Shown here in pieces: positions 1-10,171 of a stretch of DNA of 64,000 nucleotides. Location of the stretch: positions 14,766,142 through 14,830,141 of the forward strand of contig OZ034975.1 in assembly GCA_964030785.1 (NCBI GenBank), given 5' to 3'. Below the pieces are notes generated by a model, which searched no databases, had not been told where the DNA came from, and saw only the letters and a list, made by a program, of their open reading frames with translations. The stretch comes from Siderastrea siderea. Its lineage: Eukaryota > Cnidaria > Anthozoa > Scleractinia > Rhizangiidae. Both the position numbers and the translations under genes were made by a program. The first letter of the stretch is position 1, and the number at the start of each line of letters is the position of its first letter.

Positions 1-745
1 ATATGCGAAGTGACATTTCTCTAATGAGGGAAAGAATCGTAAGGGTCATTTGCAATTTCAAATATGTTAGGGTCGGATCATTTACTGTTAGAGGGAGTGG
101 TTGGAAAAAACCGCAATATTCCTGCAAAGCTTTTGTGGAAGAAAGAGCGCAAAAACACCAGGGAAAGAAAATTCAAGCAAAGCTTTTAGTTACAAAAAAT
201 AATAAATAAATCATAATCGTAATAACTAAACAGAAAAGTGCAAAAATTAAATGATACGTCTCTTATTGTCTTTGATCGGTTTTAAATGGACGTGTGAGTG
301 CTATTTTAAGTCTCGTGGGACACATTCAGTTAACAAAAGCGCCACCACAAGAACAACTTGAAACCATTTCTTCTGGTAGGCTGATGTAGGGCACTTTCCT
401 TCTAAGTTTTAAAGGAGTTACAATTCAAAGCGCTCTCAGTGAAACTGAAAAAAGTCTAAGTTTCCGGTTGCTGTTCATGGCGCAGATGTCGTACTGATCG
501 TACACGATGAGATGTTCCAGTTGAAACCTCGAGAGGATATCTTGCTTTGCGTTACTCGAAGTGGTTTATTTTTCAAAGGCACGGAAATCGTTGCCGCTAG
601 ACCCTAAAAAAACGCGGTGGCTAATGCTGGGCCGTCACACACTCGCCATCGGAACCTGGCAATCCGGCTTATTTCCGCCCACGGTACTACATCTGCTTCC
701 ACTTTCCTTCTTAATGAATGGCCAATATTGAACTTTGTTTTCGAA

Positions 746-828
746 GTAGACTTTTTTTTATCATCGAAGCGGGAAGCTTTCTTTGTCACAAAGAAAGCTT
801 CCCGCTTCGATGATAAAAAAAAGTCTAC
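746..828. repeat. Near-perfect 83-bp palindrome
   Basis: Two 41-base arms (746-786 and 788-828) are exact reverse complements around one central base. The arm starts GTAGAC followed by eight T and ends CTTTCTTTGT. The transcript would fold into a 41-bp hairpin with almost no loop. Confidence 0.9.
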
Positions 829-904
829 CTCGCGAGAGGTAAGAGAAGAAAGTTTCTTCTCTTAAGGCCCAACCCTCTCACAAACCTCCGAACAACGCCT
901 GAGG

Positions 905-1586
905 CTATGTTCACACAGAACAGTTTCCAAATGGTATTGGACCAGACCAGCTCTGTTCACGTAGGACCGTTTCATTTATGAGCATCTGTTCACACGGGAC
1001 CGGTACAGAAATGGTCCAGTACCAGTCCACTTCTGGACCAACGTGAGAAAATCAGCTGTTTGTACCAATAAGTTATCCACCGGGACACCAAAATGCGTGA
1101 AAGACGATCGAAGAAGGCTGAATCTATCGATTAAAAGAAGCCAAAGGCCTCTGGCCAGATAATAAATTACCCCATCCCTGCCGATTACAAAATACACAAA
1201 GCTTTAACCTTCTTCTTTTAGCTTTTAACTTTTTCAAGCTTTAAACCCAGAATTACAATAAGTTATGTGGCAGTTATGCTATCGCAGACAGTAGTTTGGT
1301 CTCTCTTTAAATTTCTAGGTAAGTTTAATGAAAAACACATCACTGATACACGCGATAAATAAAATTAGTGCCCAAGCCTAGTAAATTACGCTGTTGGAAC
1401 CAAAACGAACCGATCAAGGTGTTCACCGGTCAAGGTGTTCAATGGGACCGGAATTGTTCCTGCATTTTTGCAGGTCCAAAAACCGGACCTTTACTGGACC
1501 GGATATACGGTACGGATAGCGGTTTCCGTGTGAACAGAAGACCTATCCGAATCGGAACCGTTTGGAAATCGATCCGCGTGAACAAA
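905..1586. mobile_element. Nested non-autonomous DNA element, hAT-like
   Basis: Inverted ends are CTATGTTCACACAGAAC on the left and the complement of TTTGTTCACGCGGATC on the right. They are flanked by GCCTGAGG (897-904) and GCCTAAGG (1587-1594), an 8-bp target duplication with one mismatch. Eight-base duplications fit the hAT superfamily. Subterminal GGACCGG-type motifs repeat inside. No coding region was seen. Confidence 0.55.
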
Positions 1587-2463
1587 GCCTAAGGATTCAG
1601 AGGGCTCTTGAGATTTCAGTACAGGTATCATTCCACACCTTCCTACGACGGTGCAAGGCCAAGCAGCGATCGGAAAAGATATACAAAATTCTCCCGAATT
1701 AGCTACTGTCTTTACTTTCTTCTTGCGACAAAAAGCTTTGCAGCGTTTCTTCTGCAAAAGCTTTCCAAATTAAACTTTTCTTATTTTTCCAACCACCCCT
1801 CTAAAATAAATGGTCCGACCCTAAAATATCTGAATCTGCAAATGTCCCCTAGCATCCCTCCCATCATAACAAAAAAAATAAAATAAAATAAACCGATTTG
1901 ACTACATTGTACAGCAAGACAAGATATCCTCTCCAGGTTTGAACTGGAACATCTCACCGTGTACGACCAGTACGACATCTGCGCTGATGGCAAAGAACGG
2001 TAACGGAAACTTGGACTTTTTCAGTTTCACTAAGAGCGCTTTGACTTGTAAACACCTCCGTTGAAACTTAGAAGAAAAGTACCCTACATTAGCCTACTAG
2101 AAGAAATGGTTTCAATTCTGTTAACTGGATGTGTCCCACGAGACTTAAGATAGCGCTCACACGTTCATTTAAAACCGATCAAATACAATAAGAGACGTAT
2201 CATTAAATTTTTGCACTTTTCTGCTTAGTTATTACGATTATGATTTATTTATTATTTTTTGTAACTAAAAGCTTTGCTTGAATTTTCTTTCCCTGGTGTT
2301 TTTGCGCTCTTTCTTCCACAAAAGCTTTGCGGGAATATTGCGGTTTTTTCCAACCACCCCCTCTAACAGTAAATGATCCGACCCTAACATATTTGAAATT
2401 GCAGATGACCTTTACGATTCTTTCCCTCATTAGAGAAATGTCACTTCGCATATATACATTCAA

Positions 2464-3639
2464 AACAGCTATTTACCGGAAAACTAACATTTATGTTTAA
2501 GCAAGGGTTCCTGGTTTAAGCCAATTTGGGTCTTCCAGCTTTCTGAGTCACTGCGTCACGCTATCCTACATCGTGACTATCACGAAAAGCTCATTTCATG
2601 TCTCACATTTATGACCATTTATATACGGAGTGCATAGTTTGACGTGGTTTGTAACTTTCGTTTTTTCAATCTACAAATTAACATGACTAATGCAGCCAAT
2701 AATTCTGTTAAAAAGAGTGATAACCTGAACCAAGAGATTCACAAGATGATGTCTTAAGGTGAGAGTATCTTTGGTTTATCAGTTTGGATCAATCAAATAA
2801 TATTGTTGCATTGTCAATAAATTTGCACTGTAGAAAATTAAACCGGGTTGCCCCTAAGCCATAGTAACATAGTTACCTCTAAATGAAAAGTATATATTTT
2901 TTACTTTATTGACCTATTCAAAACAATAAGCCAGTGAAACCTTGTTTTATGACTGCTTTAATGGAACCGATGTGGCTCGCGTGACAGCGGCCGTTCTACC
3001 GACTGCTCAAAATACCCTGCACACTTTTTTTTCTCGACGAGTCTCTTTTAGCGGGCCAAAAACGACACTTTCAGAGAGTGAAAAGGAATGCTTGAGCTTA
3101 CTTTTGATGTATATTTTTGGTTTGAAAAGTATATGCTAGGTCAGTTATAGGCCTCTGAAGTTGACCCAAATTTCACTTTGACTCTGAACCCTTCAAGGTT
3201 AGTATCTTCAACAGGACAACAAGCAGTTTAAAAATACAAATTTACATCCGATTTTTATATTTTTAGATAGAAGAAAGAATGATGTAGTTATGAGCCAAAT
3301 GCTAAAACGGGAACGATTTCCATTGTTGCGTACGAGCTTGCTAAAAATGCACAATTTTCCCTTGTTTCCGGGGGGGGGGGGGCGCAAGCGAGCTTCTAGC
3401 CGTATTTTGAACTTTTCTAATTTTTGGAAAAACCAAAAAGCGGATAGACTTTTAATTATGATTTTTGGAAATAGTTTACCAAAGGGGTATTTTTGGTGAA
3501 ATAAAATGAAATATGAAATTTCGCTTCTGTCGTCGGATTCTCGATATTTCTGGTCAGGAGCTCTTAATAAATTTTTGTTTTATTTTCATTTTTTGTTTTA
3601 TTTTTTATTTCTTTTTTTAAATCAAAAATAAAAACAAAA
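2464..3639. other. Gene-free stretch with a dispersed-repeat fragment
   Basis: No gene recognised. A G-run lies at about 3370-3380. The part at about 3400-3560 resembles the outer end of the large palindrome further on (about 20341-20480 and 24540-24678), sharing text around GTTTACCAAA and GGATTCTCG, so it is a dispersed copy of that repeat. Confidence 0.5.
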
Positions 3640-3748
3640 TTGCTCATGGCCTATCATTGCCATAGCAAAACAATAAAATCTCCATGGCCTATCGTTGCCA
3701 CAGACCAGAATGCATTTCGGTGCACCGGAACGAGGTGACCTGTTCAAG

Positions 3749-3870
3749 ATGGCCACTGCACGCATTCGAAATGACGAATGGAAGCAGGATGACGACTTAA
3801 AGAAAACCTTACTTCGATATGTTAAACAGAATCTTAGACTTGAAAAAATCCAATACTTCGTAATAAGAGC
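3749..3870 (+). pseudogene. Inverted copy of the transposase N-terminus
   Basis: The plus strand here encodes MATARIRNDEWKQDDDLKK and LLRYVKQNLRLEKIQYFV, nearly the same as the start of the minus-strand relic about 600 bases away. It belongs to the fold-back arm and is not the start of an intact plus-strand gene, because the sequence beyond it is the antisense of the core domain. Confidence 0.6.
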
Positions 3871-3879
3871 CTTGCATAA

Positions 3880-4480
3880 AAAGCAGCTTCGTTGCTTATC
3901 GAAACTCTTGCCCACAGCATTTTCCTGCTGCAAGTATCCATACAACCATACACTGCAATTGGAAATTAAGTACTACTCTGATACCCCATTAGTTTGTCAT
4001 GACCGTCAAGGGAGTGAACCCACTTTGGGCCACGTAAGATGAAATTGCCTTTAGACGTCTTCTTCTTGAATTGAGGAGCTCTTTCCTTGTTAGCAACTGG
4101 ATCGACATGTAACCGCATACACAAGGTCCGTGGAACATTTAGCTCATGAACCTGCCTTTACGTTTTATGCAAGGCTCTGTATCCGAATAGCTTACACGGG
4201 CATTCCATTTCTTTTCTCACTGCAGTTTCGACCTGGTCGATCTCAACATTCTGCAACATTGCGGTCAGTGTAACGGATGTCGAAATACTCAAGTTGTCTG
4301 TCTAGAGACCTCAGACTCCGAGCATATTCATCAAAATCCGTAGAAACGAATTATTACGAAGTTTTGGATTTCTGTACGTCTAAGATTCTGTTTAACATAT
4401 CGAAGTAATGTATTCTTTAAGTCGTCATCCTGCTTCCATTCGTCATTTGGAATGCGTGCAGTCGCCATCTTGAACAGGTC
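3880..4480 (-). pseudogene. Integrase-core (rve-type, IS3EU-like) transposase relic
   Basis: Read on the minus strand, the segment opens with MATARIPNDEWKQDDDL and LLRYVKQNL, passes VEIDQVETAVRKEME, FGYRALHK and ELNVPRTL, and ends in GPKWVHSLDGHDKLMGYQSS and YGCMDTCSRKMLW. The WVHSLDGHDKL segment is the usual neighbourhood of the first catalytic aspartate of a retroviral-integrase-type DDE core. At least two in-frame stops (after RALHKT and after GYQSS) and frame changes upstream show that it is dead. The family assignment to IS3EU-like transposases is from memory of cnidarian and fish relatives. The C-terminal half with the remaining acidic residues is missing. Confidence 0.6.
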
Positions 4481-4735
4481 ACCTCGTTCCGATGCACCGA
4501 AATGCATTCTGGTCTATGGCAATGATAGGCCATAAGCAATTTTGTTTTCATTTTACTTATGCCGCTTTTTCCCTATGGCAACGATAGGCCATGGACAGTT
4601 TTGTTTTCATTTTTGTTTTAAAGGGTTTTTAAATTACTTTTTACATTTTTTTGCTATGGCAATGATAGGCCATAACCAGATTTGTTTTCAGTTTACTCAT
4701 TTTTTTTCCTATGGCAACGATAGGCCATGGACGAT

Positions 4736-4970
4736 TTTGTTTTTATTTTTGTTTTGAAGGGTCTTTAAATTACTTTTTACATTACTTTTTACATTGATTT
4801 CACATCAAAGTAAATTTAGTTTCGTTCGAAATTACTTTCATTTTTTAATTATTTTGTTTTTATTTTAATTACTTTTTATTCAAATTTACTTTGATAAAAT
4901 ATTATTTTGGTTTAAGAAAAGAAATAAAAAATAAAACAAAAATTTATTAATACAATGGGATTTTTATTAT
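4736..4970. repeat. T/A-rich low-complexity spacer
   Basis: Runs of TTTTGTTTTTATTTT and ACTTTTTACATT with no coding signal. It continues the T-rich flank of the motif array. Confidence 0.6.
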
Positions 4971-6800
4971 GGCAGTTCTAGGCCACCATACCGCAGCTAG
5001 TTCAGGAAACTCTGGGAATCGTGTGATGGAACAGAGACTGAACACATTTTTTTGTTTATATAAGTAATATCAGACAACGCCAGCCATTTCGAACTGCACA
5101 CTTATACCGAATGCGAAGTTAGGAAGGTGCCTCATAATACACAGGTATCTTTGCAAAGGCTATGACTATGGGGAAAAGGCAGATCTTAGCAAGACCTACT
5201 GGAAAATCTAAAAATAAAAATGGGGGTAACCGCACATTTTTTCAGCGATAATTAAGCAACTATCATTCTCAAAAAGCTTTAAAATAATCTTTTCAAATTT
5301 AAGCTCAATTATTTCTGAAAAATGCACTGTTACCCCCAATTTTCTTTTTGGATTCTGATACTCCTTGCTAGGATCTGCCTTTTCCACATAATCATAAGCC
5401 GCAGAAAAATACAGTTGCATTCAGGTAAATTCCTTATGAAACCCGAATATCTCCGACCAGATCCAAGATGCGCAGAACGTAGGCGAAGTAACAAAAGGAT
5501 GCACCATCCTTAAAATGTGAAATTCTATTTCCCCGTCCCCCGACTTAACCAACTTTTTGAAAAAGTGAAAAAACCCGTTACCTGCTCGCTTTTCTGACTT
5601 TAAATATATCTTTTTTACATATAGAGATATTAAATGAAGAGTTATTCAACCTCTTAGCAACGTTGGTTAGTTATAACGCTTAATGCAAAACTGAATAAGT
5701 TATAGAGATAGAGTCGAGACTCATACAGATCGATTCAAAGATTTGCTCTGTTTTTTAATTAAGAAATACACAATAAAGAACCAAAATCAATTTAATTTTT
5801 CAGTAATTCCCAGATGACACATGCGATACCCAACAATGCAGCATATTTGACTGAAAAAAAGCCACATTCTTGGTAAACTTCGCGTCTTAGACAAAAACGT
5901 GGCCGATCAAATGCATGTCAAAATTTCAATTGAGAGCAGATGGAAGGGTATTCCCCTCTAAACTTATATAAGTTGTATAAATTAATAAACATTATTTATA
6001 AATGCGCTTATCAGGGGGGGGGGGGGGTGTGCAAAAATTGTCATCGTTTTGATCTGTGTGTGTCGCGCGCTGGAGTTATATATTTGCATGTTATTTCTTT
6101 GCAGCATTCTCCTAGAAGGGGTTTCAATTGTAATATTCTTTTCTGTCAAGAGGCTGCGTCTTGACAGATTTCTATGAATGAGGTCCAAAGTCCAAAAACT
6201 ACGATAACAGAAGCATTGTACGCATTTTCAAAGAAACGTTACAATGAAAAATAACTCTTTCATCCCTTTTCAGCCATCTCTCAGCTCTTTCTCAGTGATA
6301 CGAGGCAGTATGCCAGAGCATATTTCCTTCACTACCCCACTCCTTTCCCTCGCTCACGTCAAAAACCTACGCGTTCTTTCGCTTGCAGCTCCGATAGTTT
6401 TGTGGAAAACAAGAAGGCTGCCTAATATTTGATGACTTAAAGTGTTTTATCTTAGCTAAGGAAAAAAGTAACCTACGAACGAGCGGGAAGTTCAACGAAG
6501 GTTGTCAACTAAGGAAAGCGAGAACTGATATTGCGTATTTGCGGAAAGCTCTAGCCGCTTGACCAGATGGTCTTTGAACTCGTTAGGCAACCTCTTTATT
6601 ACATACAGGAATGAACCGCGTGACAAGCACAAAGAATGTCTGTGCAGGAGTCTAGAGTGGGGTTTCCAAATGTGCAAACAAATGCAAATAAATTAGTGGA
6701 TATTAAGGGATCGTTAAAAAGCACCAGCATTATTATTATGATGTCAGAGTGGGATGTCATGGCTTACACGGTACTGCCACTGGCACTCAGTGTAGGGCAG
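4971..6800. repeat. Segmental-duplication block X, first copy
   Basis: The whole block recurs at 12186-14017 and, more diverged, at 47052-48300. Landmarks shared by the first two copies are GCAGCTAGTTCAGGAAACTC near the start, TACAGTTGCATTCAGGTAAA (about 5410 and 12630) and CTCGCTCACGTCAAAAACCT near the end. Small ORFs differ between copies, so no conserved protein is seen. A G-run near 6015-6027 matches a longer one in the second copy. Confidence 0.8.
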
Positions 6801-6954
6801 TAAAAAGTAGGGCTTACCTCGCCTTCTCACAGATACACTTTTAATAGCCGCAAGGTTAATTGGAATACAAGAAAGAACCAACCGTAACATACAATGGGGT
6901 AACTGGGTAATTGTTTTTTCAAGCGCCATTGGACAGTAATGGAAATGGCGCTGC

Positions 6955-6956
<2 letters not shown>

Positions 6957-7021
<65 letters not shown>

Positions 7022-7022
7022 G
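6957..7022. repeat. (ATT)n microsatellite
   Basis: About 22 ATT units with one AGT interruption. Confidence 0.9.
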
Positions 7023-7234
7023 GTGTATGTAACAAGTGGATCCCGGCTTCCTGATGACAAGGGAACAACAGTAATACTGAAGGAGAAGAGAAAAGATTTC
7101 AGAACAGAAGGTTTGACGGAAACAACACCAGAAATCGATAAAATTGATTCCACTTGCCAATGTTAGCGTCAAATAGTGAACTTTATTTGGTGAGGAAATG
7201 TGGATCAATACTTGTCGCCACACATCATCTGTTA

Positions 7235-7895
7235 TAGTCAAAGTCGGTCAGGCGTTCTCGTCGTAAACGGACTAATGAATTCGTTAATGGAATATTGATT
7301 CCGTTCGTTGATTGAATAATCCATTCGTGAAATGAATAATCTAATATTCAAATTGAGCCTCGATTCAATAATCGAATGTTGATTGGATTACTGAACAAAA
7401 GCTATACCATATATGGAAGGGAGTGCGACCGGCAAACATGGCGGACTTGAATAAAGAACAGGTAAGTTATTTTAGTATTCTAATTTTTCCATAAACACGC
7501 CATTAGCGAATGTTGTTTCTTTTTCTACTGGCTTTGGTACATACGATTAATTCTTCCTTTTGACATTTGCCGTTTTGGTTAAAGAATATTTGGGAATATT
7601 TGCAAAAGCATACCAGTTTGATCGATCGATTGATCTTTGTTGTCTGCTGTGACACGCAATCTGTGCGTTATTTTACAATCCCATATTGCAATCCCATCTT
7701 TGGCATTTCAGGAGAAATATATGGCAAGGCGTTTGTTCATTAATCAAATCAACATTCGATTATTGAATCGAGGCGCAATTTGAATATTGGATTATTCATT
7801 TCACAATGGATTATTCAATCAACGAACGGAATCAATTTTCCAATAATGAATTCATTAGTCCGTTAACGACAGGAACGCCTGACTGGCTTTGACTA
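7235..7895. mobile_element. TIR element with possible TA target duplication
   Basis: Arms of about 150 bases are inverted: TAGTCAAAGTCGGTCAGGCG at the left and the complement of TAGTCAAAGCCAGTCAGGCG at the right. TA flanks both ends (7233-7234, 7896-7897), compatible with a Tc1/mariner-type target duplication, but the flanks themselves are palindromic, so this is weak. Near 7438 the interior has a good start context followed by MADLNKEQ and a GTAAGT splice donor. Confidence 0.65.
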
Positions 7896-8098
7896 TAAGG
7901 GGAGGAAACCTTTTTCCGATAGCAAAACTCGAGGAAAACTAGCTTAGAGCTGGAGGACCAGTTAATGATCAAGGTTATTGTGTTTACTATCCTTCAAATA
8001 TTTTCGCTTAAAGCTGTGCGCGCGCCCCCCAAAAATACATTCAATATCTTCCCAACTTTGTACTACAAAGCACACAACAAACCTCTTAACCCAACACT

Positions 8099-8104
8099 TT
8101 TATT
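8099..8104 (-). terminator. Conserved AATAAA signal of zinc-finger gene A
   Basis: TTTATT on the plus strand is AATAAA on the gene strand. The same hexamer and its flank are kept in the other Y copies (33275-33280 and 48999-49004), suggesting a real 3' end about 1 kb past the stop codon. A nearer candidate lies at 8995-9000. Confidence 0.4.
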
Positions 8105-9083
8105 CCTTTATAATATTTTTAACCAACCGTAACTAAAAGGTAAAACTTGACAACAGCTCCAAATATATAACGTTAATTATAAATACAAAGCTAATAGAAA
8201 AAGGCAAAAGCCAAGTTTTCCATCCAAACTAACTTCAGTGGTCAGATTGGAAATTCAGTTGTGGCACACAACCACACTATTTTACCAACTGCTATTTTTA
8301 TTTCGCAACTTCATTCTATTTCCCCGACATACATGTTGTTCTTATGTGCACTTTATATCGCAGTTATCGATAGAATTTGTCCAGCTCCTAGTACCTCCTA
8401 TTTTAAAACGAACACAACGCAAAACCAAAACAACGTATTCTGAAAGACCAACAACAACAGAACAGCGTATACTGAAATATGCTGTCTGATTAAACAATTC
8501 GGAAAAAAATGATTATCAATCATTCTATCAATCACTTCTTTAAACTTCTTGTTCGGTTTGAGATGTCATTTGATTACCTAAATAGGCCTCAGTCTCAAAA
8601 TTTCGAATTCAAATAACGACGTCAAATTTCAGATTGTAAAGGGAGTAAAACAAGCGTCTTTTGGGAGGCAATAATATAATCTACAACAGAACATTGTTAT
8701 TTAACACAAAAATAACTACGTAGAAGAATATCAGATATTTCACTATAATTTAGATTTCCCTTTTGTTCCCCACTCTTCTGATGTAATTATACCATTTGAA
8801 CCAAAACGAAGTACTAGGTGGTGACACAAAAGCGCTGGAGAATTGCTTTCTTTCAGTTTGGGAATGTTTAAGACATTTGCACCAAAACCGATGGCAGAGA
8901 AAAAAACTCTCCAGGTCTATTAAAGTTAACAACAATTAAGGTAATCATACTTCATGTAAGATACATAGAATGTTGCAGCTACCGTTACTGGCTTTTTATT
9001 TCAATCTCCAAGAAAGATATTCCTATCTTCTTAGAAAGTATTTCGCCAAATGTTGCAAAAGGCCGCAAACATTAACACAAAAC

Positions 9084-10145
9084 TTACCGCATACCCGGCA
9101 TGTGAATTTCTTTCTTTCTTTTACACAAATGTTTCTTAAAAGTACTGTACCTTTCGAAACATTTACCACAATCACTACACTTGTCGACTGTTTTTCGATG
9201 GACTGCTATATAGTGCTGTAAAAGAGTTGACCTACAGGCAAAGCATTTGTCACAGTGGGCACATCTGAAGGACATCTTAATGGTGTGTATCCTCAGATGC
9301 CTTTTCAAAATTGATGATTGGATGAAACAGCTGTCACAATGAGGACACTTGTACGGCTTCTCACCACTGTGTATCCTTAGGTGACATTTCAAATTTGATA
9401 ATCGTGTAAAACATCTATCACATTGCGTACAATTGTAGGGTTTCTCACCACTGTGTATCTTGAGATGACTTTGCAAATTTGATGACTGTGTAAAGCATTT
9501 GTCACATTGAGTACATTTGTACGGCTTTTGACCACTGTGTATCCTTAGGTGATTATTCAAACCGTGCCTGTGCTTAAAGCACTTTTCACATTGAGTACAT
9601 TTGTAGGGTCTCTCACCATTGTGTATCTCAAGATGTGAATGCAAACCTTGAGATTGTTTAAAGCACTTGCCACATTGAGTACATTTGAAAGATCTCTCAT
9701 CACTATGCATCCTGAGGTGATTTTCCAAATGTGATAAGGCAGCAAAGCATTTATCACACTGACAACACTTGTACGGCTTCTCACCACTGTGTGTAATCAG
9801 ATGACATTGTAAAAGTGATGAATGTCTAAAGGATTTGTCACACTGAAAACATGTGTAGGGTTTTTCGCCACTGTGTATTCGTAGATGCTGATACAAACCT
9901 TGTCTTTGTTTAAAGCCCTTGTCACACTGAGTACATTTGAAAGATCTCTCATCACTATGTATCTTGAGGTGAGTTTGCAAAGTTGACAACTGTCTAAAGC
10001 ATTTGTCACACTGTGTACACTTGTAGGGCTTCTCACCACTATGGATCCTCAGATGTACTTTAAGGTTGGAATGGGACACAAAGCTCTTGCAACAGGTGAT
10101 GCACTTGAAATTCTTCTTTCCTGAACTCTTTTCATTGGACCTCAT
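9084..10145 (-). CDS. C2H2 zinc-finger protein A (12 fingers)
   Basis: A probable nuclear DNA-binding protein of about 353 residues made almost wholly of tandem C2H2 fingers. The fingers follow the Cys-X2-Cys-X12-His-X3-4-His pattern with SGEKP, SDERS or SGQKP linkers, as in Kruppel-type factors. Eleven fingers are canonical; the twelfth (CSDCGKCFERYSTFKKH) has both cysteines but no well-spaced second histidine. No KRAB, SCAN, BTB or ZAD domain is present. The start is the first true ATG after a likely splice acceptor (TTTTCTTTCTCAG, exon starting at 10171), so an upstream exon is expected. Compared with copy B, two bases are missing in the AAGAAAGAAAG stretch near the end. This shifts the frame and replaces the FTCxVCGKF tail with a short unrelated one. 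DNA target unknown. Confidence 0.85.
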   Translation of the reverse strand: MRSNEKSSGKKNFKCITCCKSFVSHSNLKVHLRIHSGEKPYKCTQCDKCFRQLSTLQTHLKIHSDERSFKCTQCDKGFKQRQGLYQHLRIHSGEKPYTCFQCDKSFRHSSLLQCHLITHSGEKPYKCCQCDKCFAALSHLENHLRMHSDERSFKCTQCGKCFKQSQGLHSHLEIHNGERPYKCTQCEKCFKHRHGLNNHLRIHSGQKPYKCTQCDKCFTQSSNLQSHLKIHSGEKPYNCTQCDRCFTRLSNLKCHLRIHSGEKPYKCPHCDSCFIQSSILKRHLRIHTIKMSFRCAHCDKCFACRSTLLQHYIAVHRKTVDKCSDCGKCFERYSTFKKHLCKRKKEIHMPGMR

Positions 10146-10171
10146 GTCTTTTTCTTTAACTTGCAATATAT

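Larger units (their letters stand above)
1..2463. mobile_element. Large inverted-repeat element, left end cut by the window
   Basis: The first ~555 bases recur in reverse complement at about 1915-2463. The outer ends read TATGCGAAGTGACATTTCTC on one side and its complement on the other. Chance ORFs in both arms give near-identical peptides, so the arms are highly similar. A third partial copy of the arm lies at about 1725-1880. No transposase was recognised. The left edge is not visible, so no target duplication can be tested. Confidence 0.75.
3640..4545. mobile_element. Fold-back DNA transposon relic with rve-type transposase
   Basis: About 3690-3870 and 4330-4520 are reverse complements of each other, including the start of a transposase reading frame on each arm. 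The ends carry TATGGCCTATCGTTGCC-type motifs that continue outside as an array. The centre encodes the minus-strand integrase-core relic. Confidence 0.65.
3643..4735. repeat. Array of CTATGGCAAYGATAGGCCAT motifs
   Basis: At least six copies of a ~20-base partly self-complementary motif occur, in both orientations: two at about 3645 and 3683, and four at about 4515, 4573, 4655 and 4710. They are separated by T-rich spacers dominated by TTTTGTTTT. A and C forms (AATGATAGG / AACGATAGG) alternate on the right. Confidence 0.75.
6820..9080. repeat. Segmental-duplication block Y: 3' flank of zinc-finger gene A
   Basis: CTCACAGATACACTTTTAAT near the left edge recurs at about 16065 and 48330. GAAGCTCGAGGAAAACTG-like text recurs at about 16390, 29720 and 48670. 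The AACCCAACACTTTTATT segment recurs at about 33265 and, with one change, at 48985. The block holds the 3' flank of the minus-strand zinc-finger gene and is interrupted by a microsatellite and a TIR element. Confidence 0.75.

Noticed and set aside
604..865. Overlapping ORFs on both strands sharing the peptide KKKSTS
   Set aside because: Both read the two arms of the 83-bp palindrome; the shared peptide is a consequence of the inverted repeat.
1..2463. Two near-identical ORFs of about 70 codons at the two ends as a conserved protein
   Set aside because: They are the two arms of the inverted repeat, and no start context or domain supports coding.
6744..7241. 165-codon minus-strand ORF
   Set aside because: Its length comes from the (ATT)n tract read as an isoleucine run; it is not conserved in other block Y copies.
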